Shown here: positions 42,566 to 51,396 of the stretch, piece by piece | Layout of the letters: each line of letters begins with the position of its first letter | How positions within the stretch are numbered: position 1 is the stretch's first letter | DNA from: Halobacillus yeomjeoni | Lineage (GTDB): Bacteria; Bacillota; Bacilli; Bacillales; Halobacillaceae | Direction of reading: 5' to 3' | Assembly (NCBI RefSeq): GCF_020171525.1 | Contig: NZ_JAIVAI010000001.1 | Span: forward strand, 1,364,001-1,428,000 | Length of the DNA: 64,000 nucleotides | Program-made: the position numbers and the translations under genes | Notes under the pieces: model-generated | The model's input: only the letters and a program-made list of their open reading frames with translations | Told to the model about the DNA's origin: nothing | The model's database searches: none

Positions 42566-44104
42566 CTAAGACTGTGAAACATATTCCCGCAAATTTCTTC
42601 GTAAAATTTTTCCGGTAGTATTTTTGGGGAGCTCTTCCATAAACTCTACCCGTGCAGGAATTTTATACCTTGCTAAGTGTTCTGCACAATAGTCGATGAC
42701 TTCTGACTCATTAAGCAGAGGGTTAGTCGTAACAACAAAAGAGATGACCGTTTCCCCAAGCTCAGGATGAGGTGCTCCGACTACTGCCACTTCATGAATA
42801 TCCGGATGACTGTACATCACCTCTTCGACTTCACGCGGATAAACGTTGTAGCCTCCCACAAGGATCATATCTTTTTTCCGGTCCACGATGTAAAAGTATC
42901 CCTCTTCATCCTGACGAGCCATATCACCTGTATAAAGCCATCCGTCTCTAATAGCAACAGCTGTTTCATTAGGCATCTTATAATAGCCTTTCATCACGTT
43001 TTTCCCTTTGACAATCAATTCGCCTACCTCACCTGTAGGAACTTCATCACCTAATTCATCAACTACCTTATTTTTAACATCACGTATATCACAACCTATC
43101 GATCCTGCCTTACGGGGACGATCCAACGGGTTGAATGCAGTCACTGGAGAAGCTTCTGATAATCCGTATCCTTCGGAGATGCGTACATTGAATAATTCCT
43201 CAAAAGAATTCAACAAGGCAACCGGCATCGCCGAACCTCCAGAAACACAAATCCGCATATGTTTGAATGTATCGACATAGTCTTTTCCTGTCTTTAACAA
43301 GTAATTATACATCGTCGGCACACCGGCAAACATAGTTGCTTTGTGCTTCTCAGCCACTTCAAATACTTCCTGTGGTGAGAATTTTGGAACCACGAGCACT
43401 GTTCCTCCACTCATCAAAGGAGCATTAAGAGCCACAGTCAGGCAGAATACATGGAACATCGGCAGTGTAGCAATCACTCGGTCATCAGAAGAGATGCTCA
43501 AATAATCCGAAACATCGATGGCATTTGAATACAAGTTTGTATGTGTGAGCATAGCCCCTTTAGGCCGTCCGGTTGTTCCTGAAGTATAAAGAATGACAGC
43601 AACATCGTCTCCTGACAATTCCGGGGACTCAAAAGAAAGGTTTCGATCTTGAAGCATACTTGGAAACGGTTTCATTTTTTCGGATAAAACGGACCCTGTG
43701 ACATCGACTCCACTTCCTGTGTCCGCAAAAATATAGTGCTCGACCTGGAGGAGATGATCCATATATTCAAACTTCTCCATCAGGACATCCATTGTAATGA
43801 CCGCCTTGACATCAGCATCTTTTAAAATATAACTCATCTCATCTACAGTGTATGTCGGATTGACTGGTATCACTGTTAGACCGCATCGCAGCGCTCCATA
43901 AAGTCCGACCATGAATAACGGACTATTTCCGCTGACTAAAGCTACATGATCACCTTTAGCATACCCGAGCTCTTTCAATTCAGCTGCAAACCGGCTGACT
44001 AAAACATCAAACTCCTTATAGGTAACGGATTTTTCCTGAAATATGTACGCTTCTTTCAACGGGTGTTCCTGAGCGGTTCGGGACAACTGTTCACTTAAAT
44101 TCAA
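42566..44104 (-). CDS. yhfL: Long-chain acyl-CoA synthetase (YhfL-like AMP-binding ligase)
   Basis: 512 aa. ANL-superfamily motifs: ILYTSGTTGRPKGAMLTH (about residue 165), YGLSEASPV, WLYTGDMARQDEEGYFYIVDRKKD (about 385) and the catalytic Lys in PKNTTGKILRR near the C-terminus. It activates fatty acids to acyl-CoA. A TTG start at 44104 follows GGGGGAG with six-nt spacing; the length then equals B. subtilis YhfL (about 513). A longer frame would run through the promoter and operator. A palindromic operator sits in its leader, as expected for a fatty-acid-responsive gene. Confidence 0.9.
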   Translation of the reverse strand: MNLSEQLSRTAQEHPLKEAYIFQEKSVTYKEFDVLVSRFAAELKELGYAKGDHVALVSGNSPLFMVGLYGALRCGLTVIPVNPTYTVDEMSYILKDADVKAVITMDVLMEKFEYMDHLLQVEHYIFADTGSGVDVTGSVLSEKMKPFPSMLQDRNLSFESPELSGDDVAVILYTSGTTGRPKGAMLTHTNLYSNAIDVSDYLSISSDDRVIATLPMFHVFCLTVALNAPLMSGGTVLVVPKFSPQEVFEVAEKHKATMFAGVPTMYNYLLKTGKDYVDTFKHMRICVSGGSAMPVALLNSFEELFNVRISEGYGLSEASPVTAFNPLDRPRKAGSIGCDIRDVKNKVVDELGDEVPTGEVGELIVKGKNVMKGYYKMPNETAVAIRDGWLYTGDMARQDEEGYFYIVDRKKDMILVGGYNVYPREVEEVMYSHPDIHEVAVVGAPHPELGETVISFVVTTNPLLNESEVIDYCAEHLARYKIPARVEFMEELPKNTTGKILRRNLREYVSQS

Positions 44105-44120
44105 GACGTGCTCCCCCTTT

Positions 44121-44138
44121 AATGAATGGTCATTCATT
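44121..44138. promoter_or_regulatory. Palindromic operator in the yhfL leader
   Basis: AATGAATG-GT-CATTCATT, a perfect 8+8 inverted repeat located about 20-36 nt after the predicted start site. The TGAATG/CATTCA half-sites are those of the FadR regulon of Bacillus, but the spacer is shorter than in the B. subtilis consensus. A TetR-type repressor sensing acyl-CoA is likely. Confidence 0.6.
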
Positions 44139-44162
44139 TTAAAATCAAGAATTTTCAGTCTA

Positions 44163-44191
44163 ATTATAAGGTATAATTTACACCTTGGCAA
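44163..44191 (-). promoter_or_regulatory. SigA promoter of yhfL
   Basis: Minus-strand TTGCCA (44186-44191), 17-bp spacer, TATAAT (44163-44168): five of six and six of six consensus bases. Confidence 0.75.
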
Positions 44192-44269
44192 GAAATGACT
44201 ATTCAAGAATTTTACAAAAAGAGACATAGAAAAAGACCGATCCAAAATCGGATCGATCTTTTAGAGGTT

Positions 44270-45271
44270 TCAGTAAACCATTTCCAGGAATTGTTCTTTT
44301 GTAATTTTACCTAAGTAGTAAGATATGTCTATATCTCCTAAAGCCTCGGATATCGCCTGACGTTCATACTTCGTTCCAATCAACTTTTCTTCAACATCAT
44401 TGATATCACCGACACCGAAGAAGTCTCCGTAAATTTTAGCGTTTTTAATATAGCCTTTTGCTACATCCAGGCGGATATCGTACGTCCCTGCACCTTCCAC
44501 CCGCTTCGTGTGCTGACTGTTGAATTTTGGTGATTTCCCATAATTCCAGTCCCAGTTTTTATACCGTTCTTCTGCAAGCTCGTAAATATTTTCCCAATCT
44601 TCTTCAGTCAACTTGTATTGGGGAACATCTTTGACATCATCCACATCAAAAATATATCGGAGGATCATATTTTTAAAGTCTTCCATCGAAATTTTCTCAT
44701 CGAGAAACTCTGATACATTCGCAACCCGGCTTCGGATGGATTTGATTCCCTTGGACTTGATTTTTTCTGTTTTCACATTCAGCGCAGAAACTACATTCTC
44801 GATTTCTGAATCCAGCATCAATGTCCCATGACTGAACATACGGCCTTTCGTGGAAAACTGTGCATTCCCAGATATTTTCCGCCCATCTTCGGCAACGATA
44901 TCATTTCTTCCCGAAAGCTCTGCTTTGACTCCCAGTTGTTTTAAGGCCTCCGTCACAGGTTTCGTGAATTTAGCAAAATCATGGAAGCTGTTTCCATCAT
45001 CTTTTGTAATAAAGCTGAAGTTCAAGTTACCTAAGTCGTGGTAGACCGCTCCTCCTCCGGATAAACGGCGCACGACGTGAATATTATTCTCTTCCACATA
45101 ATCCGTGTTGATTTCTTCCACCGTGTTTTGGTTTTTACCGATGATAATCGATGGTTCATTAATATAGAACAGAAGATAGGTTTCATTGATATCCAGATTT
45201 TTCAGCGCATACTCTTCTATCGCCAAATTGATTCTCGGATCATTGATTCCCTCATGATCGATAAACAACAT
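44270..45271 (-). CDS. lplJ: Lipoate-protein ligase LplJ
   Basis: 333 aa. MLFIDHEGINDPRINLAIEE, IGKNQNTVEEIN, RRLSGGGAVYHDLGNLNFSF (about 70-89) and LSGRNDIVAEDGRKISGNAQ are near-identical to the B. subtilis enzyme, which uses ATP to attach exogenous lipoate to E2 and H proteins. The C-terminal accessory domain is present. The ATG at 45271 agrees with the B. subtilis start; a GTG three codons earlier is part of the ribosome site. It lies between yhfI and yhfL as in B. subtilis (yhfJ). Confidence 0.94.
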   Translation of the reverse strand: MLFIDHEGINDPRINLAIEEYALKNLDINETYLLFYINEPSIIIGKNQNTVEEINTDYVEENNIHVVRRLSGGGAVYHDLGNLNFSFITKDDGNSFHDFAKFTKPVTEALKQLGVKAELSGRNDIVAEDGRKISGNAQFSTKGRMFSHGTLMLDSEIENVVSALNVKTEKIKSKGIKSIRSRVANVSEFLDEKISMEDFKNMILRYIFDVDDVKDVPQYKLTEEDWENIYELAEERYKNWDWNYGKSPKFNSQHTKRVEGAGTYDIRLDVAKGYIKNAKIYGDFFGVGDINDVEEKLIGTKYERQAISEALGDIDISYYLGKITKEQFLEMVY

Positions 45272-45340
45272 GTTCCTCACCCTTTCTGACTTTCCTCTAG
45301 TACATCATTCTACCTGTTGTCTTAAGATTAGACAATTGTT

Positions 45341-46081
45341 CTACTCTTTTGGCCCCTTCCAACTTAATCCTTCTTGAGCTATCTGAATGGTGCCGCTGAA
45401 TACGTCTTCTGCCTCCTGCTTCAATTTTGTAAGCTGACCGAAATGAGGAAGGTGACTCAACCAAAGGGTATTCACTTCACCTTTGGCGGCAATACGGGCA
45501 GCTTCCGTGCTCGTCATGTGCCCAGGACCTTTTCCGTCCATCCCTTTATAAAAATTCGTATCCGTAATAAGGAGATCAGCTTGGTGGGAAAAAGCAATCC
45601 AATCATCTGTATAGCTTGTATCAGCGGTATACACGACTGTGCTTGTCCCATCAGTGATCTTCATTCCATAGCAAGGAACAGGGTGTGAAGTTTTCTGGAA
45701 ATCGATTGTAAATGGTCCGGTTTGCAGAGTGCGGGATGGATCGTAAGCAACCCCTTCCGTATATTGGTGAGTCAAAGACCGGAACTTTTCCGGTTCTTCA
45801 TCATGTCCATATATCGGAAGGATATTTTTTGTTTCATTCAACGTATTGGTGACAAGACAAGCATACTGCAACGGACCTATATCTGCGATATGGTCGTGGT
45901 GATAATGCGAAAGCAGCACAGCATCAACCTCTTCCACCTTCACAAACTGTTGCAATCTGGAAAGTACACCACTCCCACAATCGACCAATAAAGTAAAGCC
46001 ATCACATTCAAACAAATACCCGGACGTTGCATTCCCCGGGGCCGGATAAGCTCCCCAGCACCCAATAATGGTCACCTTCAT
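45341..46081 (-). CDS. yhfI: YhfI, MBL-fold metallohydrolase
   Basis: 246 aa. MKVTIIGCWGAYPAPGNATS at the N-terminus; zinc motif LSHYHHDHIAD (about residues 58-68), then further ligands in TSHPVPCYG, ADTSYTDD and WLSHLPHFG. This is the tRNase Z/phosphodiesterase-like MBL group; substrate unknown. The ATG at 46081 follows AAGGAG by eight nt. Divergent from yhfH and upstream of lplJ, as in B. subtilis. Confidence 0.9.
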   Translation of the reverse strand: MKVTIIGCWGAYPAPGNATSGYLFECDGFTLLVDCGSGVLSRLQQFVKVEEVDAVLLSHYHHDHIADIGPLQYACLVTNTLNETKNILPIYGHDEEPEKFRSLTHQYTEGVAYDPSRTLQTGPFTIDFQKTSHPVPCYGMKITDGTSTVVYTADTSYTDDWIAFSHQADLLITDTNFYKGMDGKGPGHMTSTEAARIAAKGEVNTLWLSHLPHFGQLTKLKQEAEDVFSGTIQIAQEGLSWKGPKE

Positions 46082-46151
46082 ACATTTCACTCCTTGTATC
46101 TTTTTTACTATTTACATATTGTTTTATAACACATAGTTGATTTTTGCATAT

Positions 46152-46160
46152 TGTTATAAT
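46152..46160 (+). promoter_or_regulatory. Extended -10 promoter of yhfH
   Basis: TTG-T-TATAAT at 46151-46160 includes the extended TGn motif and a perfect -10, about 45 nt before the start codon; the -35 is not recognisable. Confidence 0.5.
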
Positions 46161-46209
46161 ACAATGATTTTACATTCGAAATATTTAAAAAATTTGGAGG
46201 CGATGCTCA

Positions 46210-46338
46210 ATGATGAATGTTCTTGAATTCTTCCGTAACCTACCGAAAAAACTCTGCTCCAACTGTGGCAATGTTATTCAGGAAAAAGCCGACTGTTATG
46301 GTAACCTTTGCGATGAATGCGATCACCCGGCTCGATAA
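46210..46338 (+). CDS. yhfH: YhfH family zinc-ribbon small protein, 42 aa
   Basis: Starts MMNVLEFFRNLPKKLCSNCG and has two Cys pairs (CSNC and CDEC) separated by about 18 residues, a compact zinc ribbon; an extra Cys lies in ADCYGN. YhfH of B. subtilis has the same size and sits beside yhfI. GGAGGCGATG provides the ribosome site; the ATG at 46210 or 46213 may be used. Function unknown, possibly nucleic-acid or protein binding. Confidence 0.85.
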   Translation: MMNVLEFFRNLPKKLCSNCGNVIQEKADCYGNLCDECDHPAR

Positions 46339-46383
46339 TTTTAGTATTCCACAAAAACATAATTATGGAACATGGTTGATGGA

Positions 46384-46411
46384 GCAGCTGAGGTAGCTGC
46401 TTTTTTTTTTT
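46384..46411 (+). terminator. Terminator of yhfH
   Basis: GCAGCT - GAGGT - AGCTGC followed by eleven T. Confidence 0.85.
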
Positions 46412-46485
46412 GCAATCAGGGATATCCAAGTCCCATATATGAATATCTTCCCTTAAACCACCTCCATACAGATCGTTTATCAATA

Positions 46486-46623
46486 AGCTCTGTTAAAGTC
46501 TGTTGTTGATATTTTAAACGATTTCTAAATATAGTATTGTCTAGGATCAGGGGTTCGGTCCGTTATTTACCGAGAGCATGGGACTCACATGTGAAATAAC
46601 AACACCAAGCTAATAACAGAGCC
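46486..46623 (-). repeat. MITE copy 5, shortest derivative (138 bp)
   Basis: Inverted orientation relative to copy 1; starts AGCTCTGTTA (first G changed to A) and ends TAACAGAGCC. Exact 8-bp target duplication TATCAATA at 46478-46485 and 46624-46631. Both palindromic modules are gone; only the terminal regions and a short piece next to module B remain. Confidence 0.9.
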
Positions 46624-46713
46624 TATCAATAAGTAGAAGCAATCGAAAAGGCTTTCTTTGCTAGTAGCCATCTCCCCCTCATAGAATATCAGTATTAATC
46701 ATTTCCTAATTAC

Positions 46714-46745
46714 AAAAAAAAAGAACCCATATCCAATGGATTCTT
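46714..46745 (-). terminator. Terminator of the lacI-type gene
   Basis: On the minus strand AAGAATCCAT - TGG - ATATGGGTTCTT followed by ten T; the hairpin begins within the stop-codon region. Confidence 0.75.
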
Positions 46746-47757
46746 ATTGTACCGACACCTGTTTTCTTTTCGTGGAGTCACGCAGGAGTAAATGATGATC
46801 GAAAATATAGGTTTGAAATGATCTCACCCCGGGATGATGGAGTTCCTGGACCATGATCTCTATCGTTTTAGCTGCCATTTCCTTCACAGGCTGCTCAATG
46901 GTCGTGACAGGAGGAACCATCAACATCGATATCATTTGATTATCAAATCCTACGACAGCCAAATCTTCAGGAATACGCCATTCTGACTGCCCCGCCTCAT
47001 AAATGATGCCTGCTGCAACTTCGTCCGATCCTGTAAATACCCCATCGACTTCCGGGTGATTTTCTTTCAAATAATGAAAGATTTCCTGCCCATCTTTTAC
47101 GTTGATGCCCCAATCGATGATTACCTGTTCATTAGTTGAAGAAGCTGTCAGCGAAAGAGCATCGTTAAACCCTCTCCACCTTTCACGAGTCAAATGACTT
47201 TCTGCACCACCGCATACATACGCAATATTTGAACAATCTTCCTCAATCAGATGCAGCGTAGCTTCATACGCGGCCTTCCGGTGATTCATGTGTACCATGG
47301 GAACAGAAGCAGACTCCATGTACTCGTTACACAAAACGATAGGTCCTGATTCAAGGTAAGGTTCAATAGTTTCCCAATCATTGACTTTCGATGTCATAAT
47401 GACCCCGTCTACTTGTTTGGTTCGCAATAATTGCAAGTAATCCAGTTCTTTTTTCTTTGAATCATGGGTTTGACATACGATGATCTGGTACCCCCATTCT
47501 GAAGCCTTCTCTTCCATCGACTCAATCAAAAGACCGAAGAAAGGATTCGTTATACGAGGCAGGATTACGGCAATCGTATCGGTACGTTGACTGCGCAGCC
47601 GACGAGCAGAAGAATTAGGAACATATCCTAAATCATTCATAGCCTGCATGATTCTTTGTCTTTTTTCATCTGTCACGTAAGGCTGGTCGTTGATGACACG
47701 GGAGACGGTCGTCCGTGATAATCCAGCCAATTTTGCTACATCTTCAATCGTAGCCAA
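46744..47757 (-). CDS. LacI-family transcription regulator
   Basis: 337 aa. N-terminal LacI helix-turn-helix (ATIEDVAKLAGLSRTTVSRV, residues 2-21) with hinge helix ARRLRSQRT, then a periplasmic-binding-protein type effector domain (TDTIAVILPRITNPFFGLLI; DGVFTGSDEVAAGIIYEAG; DLAVVGFDNQMIS). The ligand, probably a sugar, is not evident and no sugar genes adjoin it, so it may act at a distance. An operator-like palindrome overlaps its own promoter region (47789-47802), suggesting autoregulation. It is separated from hemY by a terminator. Confidence 0.88.
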   Translation of the reverse strand: MATIEDVAKLAGLSRTTVSRVINDQPYVTDEKRQRIMQAMNDLGYVPNSSARRLRSQRTDTIAVILPRITNPFFGLLIESMEEKASEWGYQIIVCQTHDSKKKELDYLQLLRTKQVDGVIMTSKVNDWETIEPYLESGPIVLCNEYMESASVPMVHMNHRKAAYEATLHLIEEDCSNIAYVCGGAESHLTRERWRGFNDALSLTASSTNEQVIIDWGINVKDGQEIFHYLKENHPEVDGVFTGSDEVAAGIIYEAGQSEWRIPEDLAVVGFDNQMISMLMVPPVTTIEQPVKEMAAKTIEIMVQELHHPGVRSFQTYIFDHHLLLRDSTKRKQVSVQ

Positions 47758-47788
47758 TATGATTCCTCCTACAAATTTTCTATGTAAT

Positions 47789-47802
47789 TGAAAACGTTTC
47801 CA
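47789..47802. promoter_or_regulatory. LacI/CcpA-type operator upstream of the lacI-family gene
   Basis: TGAAAACGTTTCCA, a palindrome with the central CG of LacI-family sites; it also matches the cre consensus at 13 of 14 positions, so CcpA is an alternative binder. Confidence 0.6.
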
Positions 47803-47856
47803 TTTAAAATCATACTAATCCCAAAGTGTTCTTGCAAGCCCTTACATGAAATAAAT

Positions 47857-47889
47857 AGAAAAAACTGCCACACGAATGTGACAGTTTTT
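47857..47889 (-). terminator. Terminator of the hemEHY operon
   Basis: Minus-strand AAAAACTGTCACATTC ... GTGGCAGTTTTTTC, with T tract, adjoining the hemY stop. Confidence 0.85.
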
Positions 47890-49299
47890 CTATAAGTCTT
47901 TCAAGTAAGACAAGACTTGTTTTGCAGCGGCTTCTCCTTGGTCGATACAATCCGGCAGTCCGATCCCTTCATAGGAACCGCCTGCCAAATACACTCCTGG
48001 TAACTCCGAAGCCATCTGATCATAAACTTTTTTCAAGCGATCTTTATGACCTACCTTATATTGAGGCATCGCGTCATACCAACGGGTAACTACAGAAAAA
48101 TCAGGCCGGTCAGAAATGTTCATAATTTTATTGAGATCTTTTAATGCCAGTTCGACTATTTCTTCATCGGACAAATCTACAACTTCCTGATCATTCGGTT
48201 TACCTACATAACACCTCAATAATACTTTTCCATCCGGTGTAGAATGAGGCCACTTTTTATGGGTCCAGGTACATGCTGTAATTCTGTATTCACTGTTTCT
48301 TGATACGACGAACCCTGTTCCATCAATATCCTTTTTAATAGCAGACTCGTCAAATGCCATCGCCACATTGGCAACAGAAGTGGCATTCGTTTCTTTGAAT
48401 GGAGCCATGAAATCATATTGAGAAAGCATCCGTTGAGCTGAAAAGTGCGGGGCAGCAATTACGATCGAATCGGCTTCCCTTACACTGCCATCATCCAGTA
48501 ACAAATGGTACCCGGATTCTTTCTTTTCAATATGATCCACCTTAGTGTTTTTGAGAACTGAACCTGATTCTAACTGATTTTCAATAGAATCGACCAGAGA
48601 TCCCAAGCCCCCTTCCAACGTACGGAACATGCTTGGTTTCTTCTCCCCTTTTTTCGGGATTCTTCGAGGATATTCTTTCCTTAAACCTTTAATAAGGCTT
48701 CCATAACGCTGCTCTAAATCATAGAACATCGGAAACGTCGCCTGCAGACTGAGTTCATCCATATCACCGGCATAAATCCCTGATAGAAGTGGTTCAATCA
48801 AGTTTTCAACCACTTGATTTCCAAGTCTTCTTTTGAAGAATAAGCCCAAAGCTTGATCTTCTTCGACCGTTTTCTTAGGAATGAACAAATCCATTGCTGC
48901 TCTTATCTTTCCGGCTGGCGTAAACAATCCCGAAAAGAGGAAAGGTCGGATTTTCGTGGGAATTCCCATGAATGACCCTTGTGGAATCTTATGAAGTCTG
49001 CCTTTGACGAGAATATAAGACTGCCCCGTACCATTAGGGACAAGTGAATCCTTTAATCCTACTTCTTCAGCCAATCGGGTTGCACTCTTTTTCCGCTCAA
49101 GAAAAGAATCGGGCCCACGTTCAATCGTGAAGCCCTCTCTTTTTTCTGTTTTGATTTTCCCGCCCAACGAAGGGCCGGCTTCTATTAACTGGACGTCCAC
49201 CGGCAGTGATTGACTGCGGCACTCTTTCTGCAGGTAATAAGCCGCTGTCAATCCTGTGATTCCACCGCCGATGACGACCACTTTTTTATTCTCAGACAT
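47890..49299 (-). CDS. hemY: HemY/CgoX, coproporphyrinogen III oxidase
   Basis: 469 aa. FAD-binding Rossmann motif VVIGGGITGLTAAYYL at the N-terminus, ERGPDSFLERK (about 56), FKRRLGNQVVENLIEPLLSGIYAGD (about 150) and the C-terminal YLAGGSYEGIGLPDCI. In Firmicutes this enzyme oxidises coproporphyrinogen III to coproporphyrin III in the coproporphyrin-dependent heme pathway. Last gene of hemE-hemH-hemY, with 7 bp from hemH. Confidence 0.95.
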   Translation of the reverse strand: MSENKKVVVIGGGITGLTAAYYLQKECRSQSLPVDVQLIEAGPSLGGKIKTEKREGFTIERGPDSFLERKKSATRLAEEVGLKDSLVPNGTGQSYILVKGRLHKIPQGSFMGIPTKIRPFLFSGLFTPAGKIRAAMDLFIPKKTVEEDQALGLFFKRRLGNQVVENLIEPLLSGIYAGDMDELSLQATFPMFYDLEQRYGSLIKGLRKEYPRRIPKKGEKKPSMFRTLEGGLGSLVDSIENQLESGSVLKNTKVDHIEKKESGYHLLLDDGSVREADSIVIAAPHFSAQRMLSQYDFMAPFKETNATSVANVAMAFDESAIKKDIDGTGFVVSRNSEYRITACTWTHKKWPHSTPDGKVLLRCYVGKPNDQEVVDLSDEEIVELALKDLNKIMNISDRPDFSVVTRWYDAMPQYKVGHKDRLKKVYDQMASELPGVYLAGGSYEGIGLPDCIDQGEAAAKQVLSYLKDL

Positions 49300-49306
49300 A
49301 AAATCC

Positions 49307-50236
49307 CTACTCTTTTACTTTTTGCATGACGACATTCGCCAAAGTGTGGATGAATTTAGGATGCGTATTCGGCATCTCGGGACGATAGTAACCTGCGCCC
49401 ACTTCATCACAGACCACTTTACACTCATAATCGTTGTCGTAGAGGACCTCTAAATGATCGGAAACGAAACCGACCGGAGCATAAACGAAAGTCTCATAAC
49501 CTTTTTCATGGTATAAATCACGGGTCAAGTCTTGGACATCCGGTCCGATCCATGGATCCGGTGTATTCCCTTCACTTTGCCAGCCAACTTCATATTGAGT
49601 GATTCCGGTCGCATCTGAAATCAATTCAGCCGTCTTCTTCAGCTGATCCGGATAAGGGTCGCCTCCTTGTAAAATCTTCAATGGAAGACTGTGGGCAGAG
49701 ACGATCAAGCATGCCTTTTCTTTTTCTTCTTCACTCATCTTTGCATACTCTTCGTTGATTTTTTCTTTCCAGTAATCGATGAAACCTGGTGCGTCGTACC
49801 AGCTTTCAACAGACTGAATTTCAATTCCGTGTTTATCTGCTTCCTCTTTAGCTCGTCCATTGTAGGATTTCACGCTGTAGGTGGAATAGTGAGGGGCTAA
49901 CACGATGGAAACAGCTTCTTTTATTCCATCCTCGGCCATCTGCTCTACCGCATCCTCGACGAAAGGCTCGATGTGTTTCAATCCAAGATAAAGTTTGAAT
50001 TCAACCTCATCCTGAATATTATTCAACTCATCCTGGAGAGCCGTCCCTTGATCTTCTGTAATTCTCGCAAGCGGAGAAATTCCTCCAATTGCATCATAAC
50101 GATCTCTCAAGTCCTGCAGCATTTCATCCGAAGGCTTACGACCTCTGCGGATGTGGGTATAATACCTTTCTAAATCTTCCTCTTTATAAGGTGTGCCATA
50201 AGCCATCACTAAAAGGCCCATACGCTTTTTTGCCAT
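49307..50236 (-). CDS. hemH: HemH/CpfC, coproporphyrin ferrochelatase
   Basis: 309 aa, monofunctional soluble length. [34 protein letters not shown], the metal-binding His in [12 protein letters not shown] (about residue 183) and the acidic segment with [11 protein letters not shown] (about 264) are typical. It inserts ferrous iron into coproporphyrin III. Second gene of the hem operon, 17 bp after hemE. Confidence 0.95.
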   Translation of the reverse strand: MAKKRMGLLVMAYGTPYKEEDLERYYTHIRRGRKPSDEMLQDLRDRYDAIGGISPLARITEDQGTALQDELNNIQDEVEFKLYLGLKHIEPFVEDAVEQMAEDGIKEAVSIVLAPHYSTYSVKSYNGRAKEEADKHGIEIQSVESWYDAPGFIDYWKEKINEEYAKMSEEEKEKACLIVSAHSLPLKILQGGDPYPDQLKKTAELISDATGITQYEVGWQSEGNTPDPWIGPDVQDLTRDLYHEKGYETFVYAPVGFVSDHLEVLYDNDYECKVVCDEVGAGYYRPEMPNTHPKFIHTLANVVMQKVKE

Positions 50237-50253
50237 GTTGATTCACCTCGAAA

Positions 50254-51288
50254 TTATTTTTTTGAATACGTGTGGATCAGGTCGGTCAGACGCTTCAATG
50301 TTTCTGGTTGAATGTCCGGTGTGACCCCATGCCCTAAATTAAAGATGTGCGCCGGATGTTGACGCCCCTCATCTATAATACGCTTTGTGCGCTCTTCAAT
50401 CACGTCCCAATCGGCTAAAAGGATGGAAGGATCGAGATTTCCTTGCAGTGGCTTCGTAATACCAGCTTTTCTTGCTTCTGTAATAGACATTCTCCAGTCA
50501 AGACCGATTACATCAGCAGGAAGATCATTCCATTCCATAGCTAAATGACGGGCGCCGACTCCAAACAGAATCAATGGGACGTTTTCGGTTTTAAGCTCTT
50601 TGAAGATACGCTCCATGACTGGCTTGATGTAAGTGCGGTAATCTTCTACGTTCAAAGCACCTACCCATGAATCAAAGATTTGAATGGCACTCGCACCTGC
50701 TTTCACTTGAGCACGCGCGTACGTAATGACCATATCCGCCAATTTTTCCATCAACGAGAACCACGTCATCGGTTCACTATACATAAGTGACTTCGTCTTA
50801 TTGTAGTTTTTGGAAGGTCCTCCCTCGATCATATAGCTTGCCAGAGTGAATGGGGCACCACTGAAGCCGATCAAAGGTACGTCCAATTGTTCTTTGGTCA
50901 AGAGACGGATCGTATCCATGACGTATGGGACGTCCGATTCAGGATCGATTGTTCCAAGCTTATCGATGTCCGCTTTGCTTCTGAATGGGTTATGGATGAC
51001 AGGTCCGACACCTTTTTTGATTTCTACGTCAACTCCGATAGCCGGTAGAGGAGACATGATGTCTTTGTACAAGATGGCAGCATCGACTCCGTACTGCTCA
51101 ACAGGAAGGCGTGTCACATAAGCACCTAGTTCAGGTTCATGAGTGATTTCAAATAGAGAATACTTCTCTTTCAGCTTTCTGTACTCAGGCTGGGATCTTC
51201 CTGCCTGGCGCATATACCAGACTGGTGTATGTTCAGTTTCTTCACCGCGAAAAGCTCTTAGAATCGTATCATTTTTAATTTTATTCAT
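50254..51288 (-). CDS. hemE: HemE, uroporphyrinogen III decarboxylase
   Basis: 344 aa. [27 protein letters not shown] (the substrate Arg pair and family signature), [19 protein letters not shown] and the C-terminal [14 protein letters not shown] are diagnostic. It converts uroporphyrinogen III to coproporphyrinogen III, the entry to the coproporphyrin branch. First gene of the minus-strand hemEHY operon; the 108-bp upstream gap must hold the promoter, but I do not see a convincing one. Confidence 0.95.
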   Translation of the reverse strand: MNKIKNDTILRAFRGEETEHTPVWYMRQAGRSQPEYRKLKEKYSLFEITHEPELGAYVTRLPVEQYGVDAAILYKDIMSPLPAIGVDVEIKKGVGPVIHNPFRSKADIDKLGTIDPESDVPYVMDTIRLLTKEQLDVPLIGFSGAPFTLASYMIEGGPSKNYNKTKSLMYSEPMTWFSLMEKLADMVITYARAQVKAGASAIQIFDSWVGALNVEDYRTYIKPVMERIFKELKTENVPLILFGVGARHLAMEWNDLPADVIGLDWRMSITEARKAGITKPLQGNLDPSILLADWDVIEERTKRIIDEGRQHPAHIFNLGHGVTPDIQPETLKRLTDLIHTYSKK

Positions 51289-51396
51289 TGTTTCTACTCC
51301 TTTTACACGTACGTCTTATATCCGTTTACCATGATACCGATAAATTCCGGCTCTGTATAGAAAAACACCCGAATTGTCATGAGATTGTTCATATTA

